Below are positions 35,561 to 44,797 of a stretch of DNA of 64,000 nucleotides, piece by piece (the stretch's first letter is position 1; each line of letters begins with the position of its first letter). The position numbers were made by a program, and so were the translations under genes. The notes under the pieces were generated by a model. That model was not told the DNA's origin, did not search any database, and saw only the letters and a list, made by a program, of their open reading frames with translations. Source of the DNA: G963701675 sp963701675. GTDB lineage: Bacteria > Planctomycetota > Planctomycetia > Gemmatales > Gemmataceae. The stretch is from contig OY969623.1 of assembly GCA_963701675.1 (NCBI GenBank), positions 992,001 to 1,056,000 of the forward strand. The letters run 5' to 3'.

Positions 35561-36123
35561 CTACGACGACAGGCCGTCAATCCGGGTAACGGTGTTGCAT
35601 GTAATGCACGTGAATGCATCGTCGAGTCGGCCGCCGCAGGCACACACCCAACCGGCGGGCTTTGCCGGATTACCCAATACCAGTTGATGGGCGCGCACGT
35701 CGGATGTCACCACGGCACCGGCCCCGACCATGGCGAATTCGCCGATCGTGATGCCGGGAAGGATCACCGCGCCGCGCCAAGTGCCGCCCCTCGATGGACG
35801 ACGGTGGGCACGCACCAATTACGGCGATCTTGGTAGCGTTCGGCGACACGGGCCATCCGCGGGCTTCGAGGCGTCTTGTCGTTCGTAAAGACCACACCGG
35901 GACCGATAAATACCTCGTCCTCAATTCGCACACCGTCCCAAATCATCACCTGATTTTTGACGGTGACCTCGTTGCCGATGATGGCGCCCGATTCGATAAA
36001 CACGCCGTCGCCGATGTTGCAATTTCGCCCGATCACCGCGCCGCTCATGACATGGGCAAAAGCCCAGATGCGCGTGCCGGCGCCGATGTCCTTGCTCTCG
36101 CACAGTGCCTGGGGGTGAATCAT
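35561..36123 (-). CDS. Left-handed beta-helix acetyltransferase (WbpD/WlbB-like), frameshifted near 35769-35779
   Basis: The first frame reads GAGTRIWAFAHVMSGAVIG, then RNCNIGDGVFIESGAIIG, IWDGVRIEDEVFIGPG and VVFTNDKTPRSPR. The second reads AVILPGITIGEFAMVGAGA, then VLGNPAKPAGWVC. A missing base in GGCGCGGCGCGG restores LGAGAVILPG. The hexapeptide order and FTNDKxPR match WbpD/WlbB, which acetylate UDP-3-amino sugars with acetyl-CoA. The C-terminus adds a CACG...CITC cluster that could bind zinc. The ATG start overlaps the stop of the membrane protein gene upstream (ATGA). Confidence 0.87.
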
Positions 36124-38249
36124 TGTGTGTTACCATCTGTTAGCGTCACGGTCATCGGCGTGTCGGCAAGCCGGTAGTTAGTACCCACGATCTTGGCATC
36201 GACCGTGTGTGGATTGCCATCCTTAAGGATATCCGGAGTTTCCATCCGGAAGCCGTGCTTGCCGGTCCCGATGTGCGACTCGGCAAGGTCATCACGATCC
36301 TGGTCGGCGTCGACAGTGCTGACATGTACGCCGTCGACGTAGATTTCCACTTGCACCGGTGTTTTCGGCCGATTCCGAATACGCGCCCATCCTTTAATCG
36401 AATCCTTATCTACTTTTTCCAGACGACCGACTTCTTCGACCGTGTCCGGCGGCCTCGTTCTACCATACACCCATTGTGCGCCCAGCAGCAGTGAAAAACA
36501 CATGCACGCACTGACGATCAAGACGGCTCTTTGCGGGCATGGTCGAGCGAAAGCGGAATAGCGCGGCCTTGGCACCAGCGGCTTCTGGACAAGCAACCGC
36601 ACGCCTTCAACGCTGGACCAGACCGCCGCTATCACCAAGGTGAGAATCGCCGGGAACAAGTAATCGCGTGTCGGAATCGTCGAGGCGTCGATGATGGTGA
36701 ATATCACAAACGCGGCGAATCCGTAGCTGCCGAAGGCAACCGACGGAAGCATGTACGAAGTCCAGCCCGCCGTTCGACGAGCCCGCCATACCACGACGCC
36801 GGCGATGAAGAAGCCGACGGCCAGCATCGGCTCCATGACATAGGTAAAGCCCGTCCACAACAGGTTGCGGGTCTTGTTCTGAGTCTCGGATTGTTCCACC
36901 CGACGGCGCGACGCCACGCGATCAAACAACTCTTCCACTTCGGCGGATGCCAGGCCACTGGCCGGCGATGGGCCATACTGCCATACTTCCGCCCAACTGT
37001 GGTGCCACAGGGTTCGCCAGCTTGGGATGAGGTTGCCGAAGTATGTGCCAGGGTAGGGGTGTATCACCCAACTTACACCGGGCGGCAGCCAGCGCGTCTT
37101 GATGCGGCCGAACTTTGCCGAGTCGCGTAGTTCCTTGCCGATTTGAGAATAGAACAGATCGGTCTCGCGACCGGTACGGTAGTATCCGGCATGCTCCACC
37201 GCGGCACGAAGCGCGGTCACAAACCAGCCGCCGCTGTACTCTCCAGGCGGTACATCCTGAATGTAGTTCCAGGTTCGAGAGTGCGGCTCCACGTCATTCT
37301 CGAAGAAAGGAGCGAGCTTCTTGCAACTCGGACTGACCGAGTACGCCTTCTCAAGCATGTCGCGTGTGATCGGGACGTATGGAATGGGTTGCTCCGGCTT
37401 TATGCTTAGCAGCGCTTGATAGGCTGCCTTGAAGCTCGACGCCTGCAGGTCGCTGCCGGCGTAAACGCCCCAGCGGCGGTAATTGCCGTACGCCAACGCC
37501 AGGGTGATGAACAGCGCGACTCCAAGCGGAGGAATCCAATCGAAGCACCAGCGTCGCAGGGCGGCGCCATGTCGCCGCGTCGATCGCCACATGTAAACGA
37601 AGCTGGCCGTGATGAACGGGATGATCAGCAATGCGGCCAACGGGCGTTCCTGCCGCGTGTTCAGCAACAGTCCCAGCGCCAATCCGCTCAACAACCAACG
37701 GAGCCACACCCGGGCTTCGCCTTGCCGCTTCCACTGCCAGATGAACGCGGCCGGCGTGAGCACCACCAACGAAATGTAAAGCGAACTATGACCCGCCCTT
37801 TGAAACGACGTGAAGTGCATTGGGTAGAGCGCAATGGCGGCGAACACGACGAATCCAACCCACGGCCGTGATTGGCGGTATGTAAGTGAACATGCCAGGA
37901 AACCGGCGGCGGCTAGATAGAAAAACTCATGAGCCAGCCGCAAGGGAACGCCGAGCCGATACCCAAACGCGACAAACAGAGAGTAAGTCGGCTCCTTGAA
38001 CAGGATGGCCTTTGAATAACTTTCGTTGCCGAACCAGACGGTGCTTTCGGCCTTGCGAAGGAATAGCTCGTCATCGAGCGGGCTATCCGTCGCCATGATT
38101 TCCATGTCCAGGCTGAGCCAGACCGCGACGAGCGATACCACGATGGACGCGGCCACGGCTACGGCGATCTCCCCGCGCCGACGCGGCATCGGTGGCGGGG
38201 GTGCTGGCGCCCGTTTTCCGGAGAGACGTGTCATCGATTCGGCTGTCAC
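36120..38249 (-). CDS. Polytopic membrane protein, GT-C-like, with C-terminal soluble domain
   Basis: 709 residues. After a Pro-rich cytoplasmic start there are about 11-12 hydrophobic helices. An early acidic loop (TDSPLDDELFLRK) resembles the catalytic-loop placement of GT-C glycosyltransferases. The last roughly 100 residues form a soluble beta domain (EEVGRLEKVDKDSIKGWARI, then VQVEIYVDGVHVSTVDAD and GTGKHGFRM). Domains of this GWA-type wording occur at the ends of surface-glycan enzymes. It is the first gene of the minus-strand glycan operon, coupled to the acetyltransferase by ATGA. Likely role: transfer or polymerisation of a lipid-linked sugar at the membrane. Confidence 0.7.
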   Translation of the reverse strand: MTAESMTRLSGKRAPAPPPPMPRRRGEIAVAVAASIVVSLVAVWLSLDMEIMATDSPLDDELFLRKAESTVWFGNESYSKAILFKEPTYSLFVAFGYRLGVPLRLAHEFFYLAAAGFLACSLTYRQSRPWVGFVVFAAIALYPMHFTSFQRAGHSSLYISLVVLTPAAFIWQWKRQGEARVWLRWLLSGLALGLLLNTRQERPLAALLIIPFITASFVYMWRSTRRHGAALRRWCFDWIPPLGVALFITLALAYGNYRRWGVYAGSDLQASSFKAAYQALLSIKPEQPIPYVPITRDMLEKAYSVSPSCKKLAPFFENDVEPHSRTWNYIQDVPPGEYSGGWFVTALRAAVEHAGYYRTGRETDLFYSQIGKELRDSAKFGRIKTRWLPPGVSWVIHPYPGTYFGNLIPSWRTLWHHSWAEVWQYGPSPASGLASAEVEELFDRVASRRRVEQSETQNKTRNLLWTGFTYVMEPMLAVGFFIAGVVVWRARRTAGWTSYMLPSVAFGSYGFAAFVIFTIIDASTIPTRDYLFPAILTLVIAAVWSSVEGVRLLVQKPLVPRPRYSAFARPCPQRAVLIVSACMCFSLLLGAQWVYGRTRPPDTVEEVGRLEKVDKDSIKGWARIRNRPKTPVQVEIYVDGVHVSTVDADQDRDDLAESHIGTGKHGFRMETPDILKDGNPHTVDAKIVGTNYRLADTPMTVTLTDGNTQ

Positions 38250-38335
38250 ATCCTGGTGTCAAACAGAGCTAATACTGTAACGTATCTAAAGTCGTTACGT
38301 GTAGAGGTGTATTCCCGTAATTGGAGATCGGCTCG

Positions 38336-40546
38336 GTGCGGTTGCTCGCCGTCGTTTTCGTTTGGGGCGTCTGGGCCGTCATGACTGCAGCGGCGGCGTG
38401 GTTCGTGGCGACCTTTGGAAGCGAAATACCCTGGGCCGATGATTGGTCCTTTCACGTTCCCCACGTCAGCGGCGAACGGCAGGCCAATCGGGAATGGCTG
38501 CTCGAACGATTTGGTGAATTCCCCACACCGCTATCTCGGATTCTCCTTTTCTACTTTTGCCGCTGGTTTGGATTTCACGGCGAACTGTATACTCACGTGG
38601 CTATTCTAGGCGCCCTGTCGGCAGCGCTTATCCTGACTGCGCGATATGTGCGCGGCGAGACGAGTTTCGCCGACGCTTTTTTCCCGCTTCTGCTCCTCCA
38701 TTTCGGCTCGGACAACTTCATATGGGAAAGCCAGTTGGTTAATTTCCTGCCAAGCGTTCTGGCGTGCTCGCTTCTCATGATGGTCGCTTGTTGGGGCCTG
38801 AGGCTGCCGCTTCCGATGGCGGTGTGCGCCGGCCTCCTACTGCTGGGCCTGGCACTCTCCGGACCCGCGGGGCTGGTATACGTTCCAGGAATGTCGCTTT
38901 GGCTGTGTGGCGTCACCGCCCATTGCTGGATCACCGCGAAGGAATCGAGTGAATATGGAACGGCGAGGAGTTTCAGCGCCGGCGTGACCGCCGTTATCGT
39001 CGTCGGACTGATTCTTGCGGCGAATCAGTTCATGGGCTACTGCCTGGTGGAAAGCCAGAAGGCGCTTCCGGGACAATTCAGGGACAAGGCAGAGCTTCGT
39101 GACACTCTCAAAACAAGCGTGCAACTGCTTAGCATGAGTTTCGGCAACGTAAGTGAGTACTGGAAGTTGACCGGCCTGTTGGTCGTGGCTCTGGTCGTCA
39201 TGTCCGCAACCATCCTCCTTATCGAATGGATGCTACGACCACCCGAACGTGGCCGCGCCCTGGGACTTTTCCTGTTCATTGCAAGCGGTGTGCTGCTCGT
39301 CGTGGGCACGGGTCGGGCGCGCGGGGTGTTTCCTGAGCCGAGAGGACTTCAGAATCACTATGTCCCTCATGTTGTGCCTATTCTGATCGCCGTGTTCTTC
39401 GTGTTCACGAAATACAGTACGGCGGGAGTCCGGCAAATTATCCAGTACACCCTTATGCTTTTGACGCTAATCATGCTTCCGTTTAGTACGGAGCAAGGCC
39501 TTCGCATGGGCCGGCGGATTCGCAACGGCAGCGATGCATTCGAAGCCGACATTCGCGCAGGCAAGCCGCCGGCCGTTTTGGCGGAGCGCCACTCGAGATT
39601 TTTCTTCGACCTCAAGCCGGAGGAGTACAAGGGCTGGGAAGAGAACCTGACCTCCCACATTCGCGGCCTGCAACGGGCCGGAATCGGGGTATTCCGCGAC
39701 GTCGCCGATCCCGCATTTCGGGAAGTCCGGTTTCCCATTGATCCCATCGCCGTTCATAACGCGACGTGGCAAAACGGTGTGCTGCGCACAATGGATGCGA
39801 ACTCCTTCATCGCGTTCACCCTACCCGCACCGACGTTTGTGTACGGAATCAGGGTCAAGTACTCATATGTCGAATCCGACCCCGATGGGCATGTCGCCTT
39901 CCGTGCCGAATGGACACTAGGAGACCAGCCGTTTTCCAAAGCCGAGCGGATCGAGCTCGACCCGGACCCGCAATTGTGGGGACCCACTTGGAAAGGGGAG
40001 GGGGTTCTCACCGTCTGGGTGAATGACACGATCGACCGCCTTCGGCTCTTTCCGCGCGACACGGCAGGTTACTTTCGACTCATCGAGATGACTTTGCTGT
40101 TGCCGATGAATCGATATGCACTCGGTACGCGCATTTCGGCGACTGACCCGATCAATGCCGGTTACTTCGGTGACGGCTGGCACGATGCCGACGGTTCCGC
40201 ACGCGCCACCGCCGCCCGGGCGGAGATCGCATTCGAACTCGCATCGGCCGAGCTTGAATCGGAATCGAAGAAACCGAGGCCGTTTCGTTTCCGACTTCGA
40301 GCCATTCCGTTCGGTCCGCAACGTCTGGTTGTGCGTGTCAACGGGCATGATCTGATCGACCGCGAGTTGTCGGCGAATACATCGGAGCCCATTGATGTGG
40401 ATATCCCGCCGGACGTCCTGACGGAACGAAACACCATCACTTTGTTGTTGCCCCGCGCCCAGTCGCCGCGAAGCCTCGACGGCAGCGATGATGACCGGGT
40501 TCTGGGACTCGCCGTTGAATGGTGGGAATTGACGCCGTTACCGTAA
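38336..40546 (+). CDS. Polytopic membrane protein with large C-terminal soluble region, function unknown
   Basis: 736 residues from GTG 38336 (GGAG at 38323-38326; the TTG at 38321 overlaps that site). About 10-11 helices span residues 1 to about 390. An early SEIPWADDWSFHVPHV recalls the acidic loop of GT-C enzymes, and GLQNHYVPHVVP lies between later helices. From about residue 400 the protein is soluble, with beta-rich, carbohydrate-binding-like sequence (HVAFRAEWTLGDQPF, RLVVRVNGHDLIDREL). It is divergent from the glycan operon, with about 85 bp between the start codons, so the two may share a control region. The 3' end overlaps the GlmU-like gene by 9 bp, tail to tail. Confidence 0.7.
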   Translation: MRLLAVVFVWGVWAVMTAAAAWFVATFGSEIPWADDWSFHVPHVSGERQANREWLLERFGEFPTPLSRILLFYFCRWFGFHGELYTHVAILGALSAALILTARYVRGETSFADAFFPLLLLHFGSDNFIWESQLVNFLPSVLACSLLMMVACWGLRLPLPMAVCAGLLLLGLALSGPAGLVYVPGMSLWLCGVTAHCWITAKESSEYGTARSFSAGVTAVIVVGLILAANQFMGYCLVESQKALPGQFRDKAELRDTLKTSVQLLSMSFGNVSEYWKLTGLLVVALVVMSATILLIEWMLRPPERGRALGLFLFIASGVLLVVGTGRARGVFPEPRGLQNHYVPHVVPILIAVFFVFTKYSTAGVRQIIQYTLMLLTLIMLPFSTEQGLRMGRRIRNGSDAFEADIRAGKPPAVLAERHSRFFFDLKPEEYKGWEENLTSHIRGLQRAGIGVFRDVADPAFREVRFPIDPIAVHNATWQNGVLRTMDANSFIAFTLPAPTFVYGIRVKYSYVESDPDGHVAFRAEWTLGDQPFSKAERIELDPDPQLWGPTWKGEGVLTVWVNDTIDRLRLFPRDTAGYFRLIEMTLLLPMNRYALGTRISATDPINAGYFGDGWHDADGSARATAARAEIAFELASAELESESKKPRPFRFRLRAIPFGPQRLVVRVNGHDLIDRELSANTSEPIDVDIPPDVLTERNTITLLLPRAQSPRSLDGSDDDRVLGLAVEWWELTPLP

Positions 40547-41758
40547 CGCCTGTTCGCGCTGAGCCTTGGTTGCTTCGTGGACGGCATTTATCAAGTTCTT
40601 GTATGCGTCTGTGAATTGTTGGCCGCGTCGTTCCATGACTCGTTCCGCCGTCGTCAAGAGGTCGCCCCAATCCGAGCGGGCATCGATCCTGCCATGCGAG
40701 TAGCGGCACAATGACGGTATCACCCGCGGCATGAGTTCCCCGGACGGCAGCAAGTTGCAGAAGGCCCCGATGGCCGTCCCGGTGTTGAACAAGGCGCCGA
40801 GCCCCGTCTTCGTGTGATCGCCGATAAACGAACCCACTTTACTCAGGCCCGTGTTGATTCGCTTGCCGTTTATCGTGACGGTCACATTGCCGTAATCATT
40901 GCGGAGGTCGCTCACCTGCGTTCCCGCGGCGAGGTTGACCCATTCGCCGACGTATGAGTGCCCCAAGAATCCGTCGTGGTACTTGTTGCTGTAGCCGTGC
41001 ATGATCGTCGCTTCGACTTCGCCGCCGACGCGGCACATCGGGCCGATGCTGCTGCCACGGATTTTGGCGCCAATGATCCAGGCGCCCGGACCAATGTAAC
41101 ATGGTCCTTCCAGCCGGCTGAAGGCCTGCACCACGGCGTCGCGATCAATGAATACACCGCCGCGAGTCGTGTCGGCAACGACGCCGGGCTCGATGGTTGC
41201 CGTTTCATCGACCCACACAAGGTCAGGCCCGATGACCGCGATGCCCTTTTGGTCGACCGACGGGCCGGCGAGGTTCCAGAGGAGGGCATGGGGGTTACAC
41301 TCCACCAAGTCCCAAGGATAGTTCATCATCCATCCGCCGGCATCGACCTGCGCGAGTGATTTCTTCCATTCCGTTGCGCATCGGGTGATCCCAGCTATCG
41401 CCACCTCTCGCAATTGATTTGGAGTCAGAACTGCGTAAGCGATTTGATCGCCCACCACCGCTAAGTGCGGCTTCGAAGTGTCGCCGCTGGAGTCTCTTCC
41501 CGGCATCCAGCGAGCATTGACCAAGACGGTAGGCTCGGCAACAAGCCAGTCCGAGTCATTAACCAGCATGTTCGGATGCGCAAGCTCGCAAGTCTCCACC
41601 ATCTGACGCCTAACCCATGCTCCGTCCGTGGCGCCGAAGAAATTGCGATGCTGGATCCACAAGGGAAATGACCCGCAGCGCAAATCGAACGCCGGTCGAG
41701 TCAGCGTCAACGGCTCCAAGTTCGCAACGCCGTCATCTTCGAATATGCAAACCCGCAT
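40538..41758 (-). CDS. GlmU-like putative sugar nucleotidyltransferase (TIGR03991 type)
   Basis: 406 residues from ATG 41758 (MRVCIFEDDGVANLEPLTLT). An N-terminal nucleotidyltransferase-like part with TRPAFDLRCGSFPLW leads to a left-handed beta-helix acyltransferase part. That part has GPCYIGPGAWIIGAKIRGSS, GGEVEATIMHGYSNKYHDG and FLGHSYVGEWVNLAAGTQVS, then GDHTKTGLGALFNTGTAIG. This order is that of the alternative bacterial GlmU-like family. The classic GlmU N-terminal LAAGxGTRM is absent. The likely role is making an activated hexosamine-type sugar for envelope glycans; the substrate is not established. Confidence 0.85.
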   Translation of the reverse strand: MRVCIFEDDGVANLEPLTLTRPAFDLRCGSFPLWIQHRNFFGATDGAWVRRQMVETCELAHPNMLVNDSDWLVAEPTVLVNARWMPGRDSSGDTSKPHLAVVGDQIAYAVLTPNQLREVAIAGITRCATEWKKSLAQVDAGGWMMNYPWDLVECNPHALLWNLAGPSVDQKGIAVIGPDLVWVDETATIEPGVVADTTRGGVFIDRDAVVQAFSRLEGPCYIGPGAWIIGAKIRGSSIGPMCRVGGEVEATIMHGYSNKYHDGFLGHSYVGEWVNLAAGTQVSDLRNDYGNVTVTINGKRINTGLSKVGSFIGDHTKTGLGALFNTGTAIGAFCNLLPSGELMPRVIPSLCRYSHGRIDARSDWGDLLTTAERVMERRGQQFTDAYKNLINAVHEATKAQREQALR

Positions 41759-41784
41759 TAAGTGCCGTCCCATTCGAAAAATCG

Positions 41785-41865
41785 GGTTAGCCGCGACGCG
41801 GAGTCCTCGGAGCGGAGCGCTCAGCGCCCGCGCTACGCTCCGAGGACTATGCGTCGCGGCTAACC
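41785..41865. repeat. Long palindrome (GGTTAGCCGCGACGC type)
   Basis: The arms 41785-41820 and 41830-41865 are inverted copies matching at 33 of 36 positions around a 9-nt loop. It lies between the divergent GlmU-like and kinase genes, so it is not a shared terminator. A dispersed repeat or control structure is more likely. Confidence 0.85.
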
Positions 41866-42029
41866 TCCACCCAGCCTACTATACGTCGGACGTTTGACAT
41901 CGCTCGGTAATTGGCCTAACTTTGGGCAGATACCACTTATCCGACGACTCTGGCGCGGCGGCGTCGACATGTAACACACGGATAGCGGTTCACTCAGCGC
42001 AGCACATCCGTGGAGGTCATTTTCCCCTC

Positions 42030-42902
42030 GTGGACGCCACCACACTCCAATTCGGCAAGCAAGTTTGTCCCGGCTACCAGCTTCGGCGACTTCGCGGCCA
42101 CGGCGGCTTCGGCAGCGTCTGGGAGGCCGTCAAAGACGACGGCCGAATGGTCGCCCTCAAGTTCCTGCCTTGTTCCGATAATCTTGTCACGGCCCAGGAA
42201 GTCAAGGCGATCCAGTTGCTCCGGCAGGTACGCCACCCCAATCTGATCGATATCGAACAAGTTTGGTGCTCGCGCGGCTACGTCGTCGTGTGCATGGAAT
42301 TGGCCGATGGGAGTCTATTCGATTTATTGGAGGCCTACCGGGTTGAGTACGGAACTTGTCTACCGCCGGCGGAGGTTTGCAACTACCTCACCCAATGCGC
42401 GGATGTGCTCGACCATCTGAATTCGAGACAACATGTCCTGGACGGCCAGCGCGTCGCCATCCAGCATTGCGATGTGAAGCCCACGAACCTTTTGCTCTAT
42501 CGAGACAAAGTTAAACTGTCCGACTTCGGGCTGTCATCGGTCACCGGCTCGTCCCTCCGATTTCACCGCCGCGCCGGCACGCTGGATTATGCTGCCCCGG
42601 AAATCTTTCAAGGACGGCTCAGCGACTGGAGCGACCAATACGCTCTCGCTGCCAGTTACTATCAACTCCGCACCGGACTACTCCCATTCCCCGACACGCC
42701 ACGTAGTTTTCAGCGAAATTACATACGGCCAATCCCGGACCTGTCGCAACTTAAACCCGGAGAGCAGCGTATCATTTCCCGCGGCCTGGCTCCGGTCCCG
42801 CAAGATCGCTGGCCGTCCTGCCGCGAGATGATGGAACAACTCACTCGCTTGCTCAGCGGCGAAAAATCGACGAAGAAGTCGACGGCCACGGCGGCCCGAT
42901 GA
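42030..42902 (+). CDS. Ser/Thr protein kinase, single-domain, non-RD
   Basis: 290 residues from GTG 42030 (GGAGG at 42012-42016). The frame is open from 41922, but the earlier part does not resemble kinase sequence. Kinase motifs: LRGHGGFGSVWEAV, VALKFLP, a catalytic loop HCDVKPTNLLL with Cys in place of Arg, LSDFGLSSV and GTLDYAAPEIFQG. There is no membrane helix or sensor domain. It lies next to the GlmU-like gene and before a membrane protein, and may regulate glycan synthesis. The link is only positional. Confidence 0.85.
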   Translation: MDATTLQFGKQVCPGYQLRRLRGHGGFGSVWEAVKDDGRMVALKFLPCSDNLVTAQEVKAIQLLRQVRHPNLIDIEQVWCSRGYVVVCMELADGSLFDLLEAYRVEYGTCLPPAEVCNYLTQCADVLDHLNSRQHVLDGQRVAIQHCDVKPTNLLLYRDKVKLSDFGLSSVTGSSLRFHRRAGTLDYAAPEIFQGRLSDWSDQYALAASYYQLRTGLLPFPDTPRSFQRNYIRPIPDLSQLKPGEQRIISRGLAPVPQDRWPSCREMMEQLTRLLSGEKSTKKSTATAAR

Positions 42903-42950
42903 CGCGGATGGTCTTGCGATAATCGCATCAAATCGCGTAACCTCAGCCGG

Positions 42951-44699
42951 ATGAGCGCAGGTACGGAAACCGCCATTCAGACTACCACCGCTGCCGGATC
43001 ATTAAGACGGTATGTGGTGGACGGGTACGTCCTGCTCTTGTTGGCTGCCCTTGCGTTCAAACTGACGTACGACATCGACACGATCCGCGACGTCGGCTTG
43101 GCGGATGAAGCTTGGTACATCTCCACGGCGCTCGCGATTCCCGAGCGTGGCCTGCCCAATGCGGAGGCGGCGCCCCTTTACTGCCTTTGGTACTACGCCG
43201 TCTCGCTGTTGCAGCCCGATCCCATCTGTCTCTATTACCTTAGCTGGAAGCTGCTCGTCCTGTTGCTTGGGCTGAGTGCATACGTCTTGGGTCGCGCGCT
43301 TGGCGGCGGCCGCTTCACGAGTCTGTTGGCGGCGTTCGTTGTGTTAACGTCCCAATTCGTCGATGTTTGGCCTTATCCGATGCATCTTGCCGTTGTGATT
43401 CTCGCGATCGGAACAGCGGTCGCTGTGCATTTCTCCACGCTGCCTGCCTCCTTGGCGACCGTGGCGATTTCACTGCTGCTGGCGAGCTTCGTCCGCCCAG
43501 AACTTTCGGTTGCGTTCCTTGCCTGTATTGCATTCTCGGTTGCGCTGGCCGGACTCATGCTGTGGCGTCGTCCCGGAGCATGGCGTGCCTGGATGATGTC
43601 CGGTGTGGCGGTCGGGGCACTGACCATTGCGATGGTGCACACAATGGGAAACCCGCTTGCCGGTGGACGGTCGTTCTACGCCTTCGGCCAACACTACGCC
43701 GCCAATATGGCCGAGGTGAAGAAGCTTGACGGCAATGCCTGGATTTATTGGGACCGGATCGTTCAAGAGGATTTCGGCAATGCCCGAACGCCCATCCAGG
43801 CATCTATTGCCAATCCGCGTGCGATGCTGTGGCACCTGTCCGTCAACGCTCGCAAACTTCCCAACGTCATCGTGAGTTGCGGCAAACCGAATCTTGGCCT
43901 GCCGGACCGAGCTACGGCCTTTTTTGTGTATGTGTTACTCTTCGTGCTGGCCGTGGCTGGCCTGGGGATACTCCGGCGACTCCGCGCCAAGACGCCTGGC
44001 GAGCCGTTACGGATCGCATTGGCAATGCTGGCATGTCTGGCCGTTCCAATTCTGGCTTCCGCATTGATCGTCGCCCCGCGGCCGCACTACCTCCTGCCGG
44101 TTGTGTACTTTGTCATCGTTCTTGCCGGTGTTGGAATCGCTCGGCTTCCACTCACCGCGGGTGTGTTTCACCGATTGGATCACGGTCTGGCGTTGGCGAC
44201 TGCCGGTGCACTTATGTTGGCAATGATGCCCAACCGAGCTCACGGCTTTGCGCTGCAAAATGGTTTCGCGAAAACCGCCGCACTCGGTTCGACTCGGCTT
44301 GCCGTCAAGCAAACTGCCTTATTGATCCGGGAGCTCGGCATCGGACCGTCCGCGGTTTTCCTGGATTTTTTCAGTTTGTCACATGCTCTCTATGCCGGCC
44401 TTCCCACGAACTGGGTGGACATTGCCCATAAGGACCGCGGATTCCGGGATTTCGTACGGATGCGCGACATCAGCGTGATCATTCTCGATCCATATCTCCT
44501 CAATGACCCCAAGTATCGCGACGATCCGGAGTTTCGAGCCCTCGTGGCGGGGAATGAAGACAGCGACTTTCAACTCTTCTCGGTGGATGGCACGACGGTC
44601 CGCATTGCGGTGAGACGGAATGTCTTGCGTGCGGGCATACCCCGGCCCGAACACCGGCTCCAATCACGTAATCGTGGTTTTTGGCGATTTTTCTCTTGA
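42951..44699 (+). CDS. Polytopic membrane protein, ArnT/PMT-like glycosyltransferase candidate
   Basis: 582 residues with about 11-12 helices from residue 20 on. The first outside loop has DTIRDVGLADEAWYISTAL, where the acidic pair matches the position of the GT-C catalytic Asp/Glu. The C-terminal soluble tail is short and basic. GT-C enzymes transfer sugars from lipid-phosphate donors at the outer face of the membrane. It starts 48 bp after the kinase stop and is probably in one transcript with it. Low similarity makes this a fold-level guess. Confidence 0.68.
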   Translation: MSAGTETAIQTTTAAGSLRRYVVDGYVLLLLAALAFKLTYDIDTIRDVGLADEAWYISTALAIPERGLPNAEAAPLYCLWYYAVSLLQPDPICLYYLSWKLLVLLLGLSAYVLGRALGGGRFTSLLAAFVVLTSQFVDVWPYPMHLAVVILAIGTAVAVHFSTLPASLATVAISLLLASFVRPELSVAFLACIAFSVALAGLMLWRRPGAWRAWMMSGVAVGALTIAMVHTMGNPLAGGRSFYAFGQHYAANMAEVKKLDGNAWIYWDRIVQEDFGNARTPIQASIANPRAMLWHLSVNARKLPNVIVSCGKPNLGLPDRATAFFVYVLLFVLAVAGLGILRRLRAKTPGEPLRIALAMLACLAVPILASALIVAPRPHYLLPVVYFVIVLAGVGIARLPLTAGVFHRLDHGLALATAGALMLAMMPNRAHGFALQNGFAKTAALGSTRLAVKQTALLIRELGIGPSAVFLDFFSLSHALYAGLPTNWVDIAHKDRGFRDFVRMRDISVIILDPYLLNDPKYRDDPEFRALVAGNEDSDFQLFSVDGTTVRIAVRRNVLRAGIPRPEHRLQSRNRGFWRFFS

Positions 44700-44725
44700 C
44701 ATTCGCATTCCGATTTTGTGACACT
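44696..44725 (+). promoter_or_regulatory. Candidate promoter TTGACA-N18-GACACT
   Basis: A consensus -35 TTGACA (44696-44701) overlaps the stop of the membrane protein gene. An imperfect -10 GACACT follows at 44720-44725. It lies about 75 bp upstream of the PQQ-dehydrogenase start at 44798. Confidence 0.4.
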
Positions 44726-44797
44726 GCCTAGTCACAGTGACAAGGTAGTGTCGCTAAAGAAAGGGGGAATCCAACCATATGAGGCAACCACCCGTTT

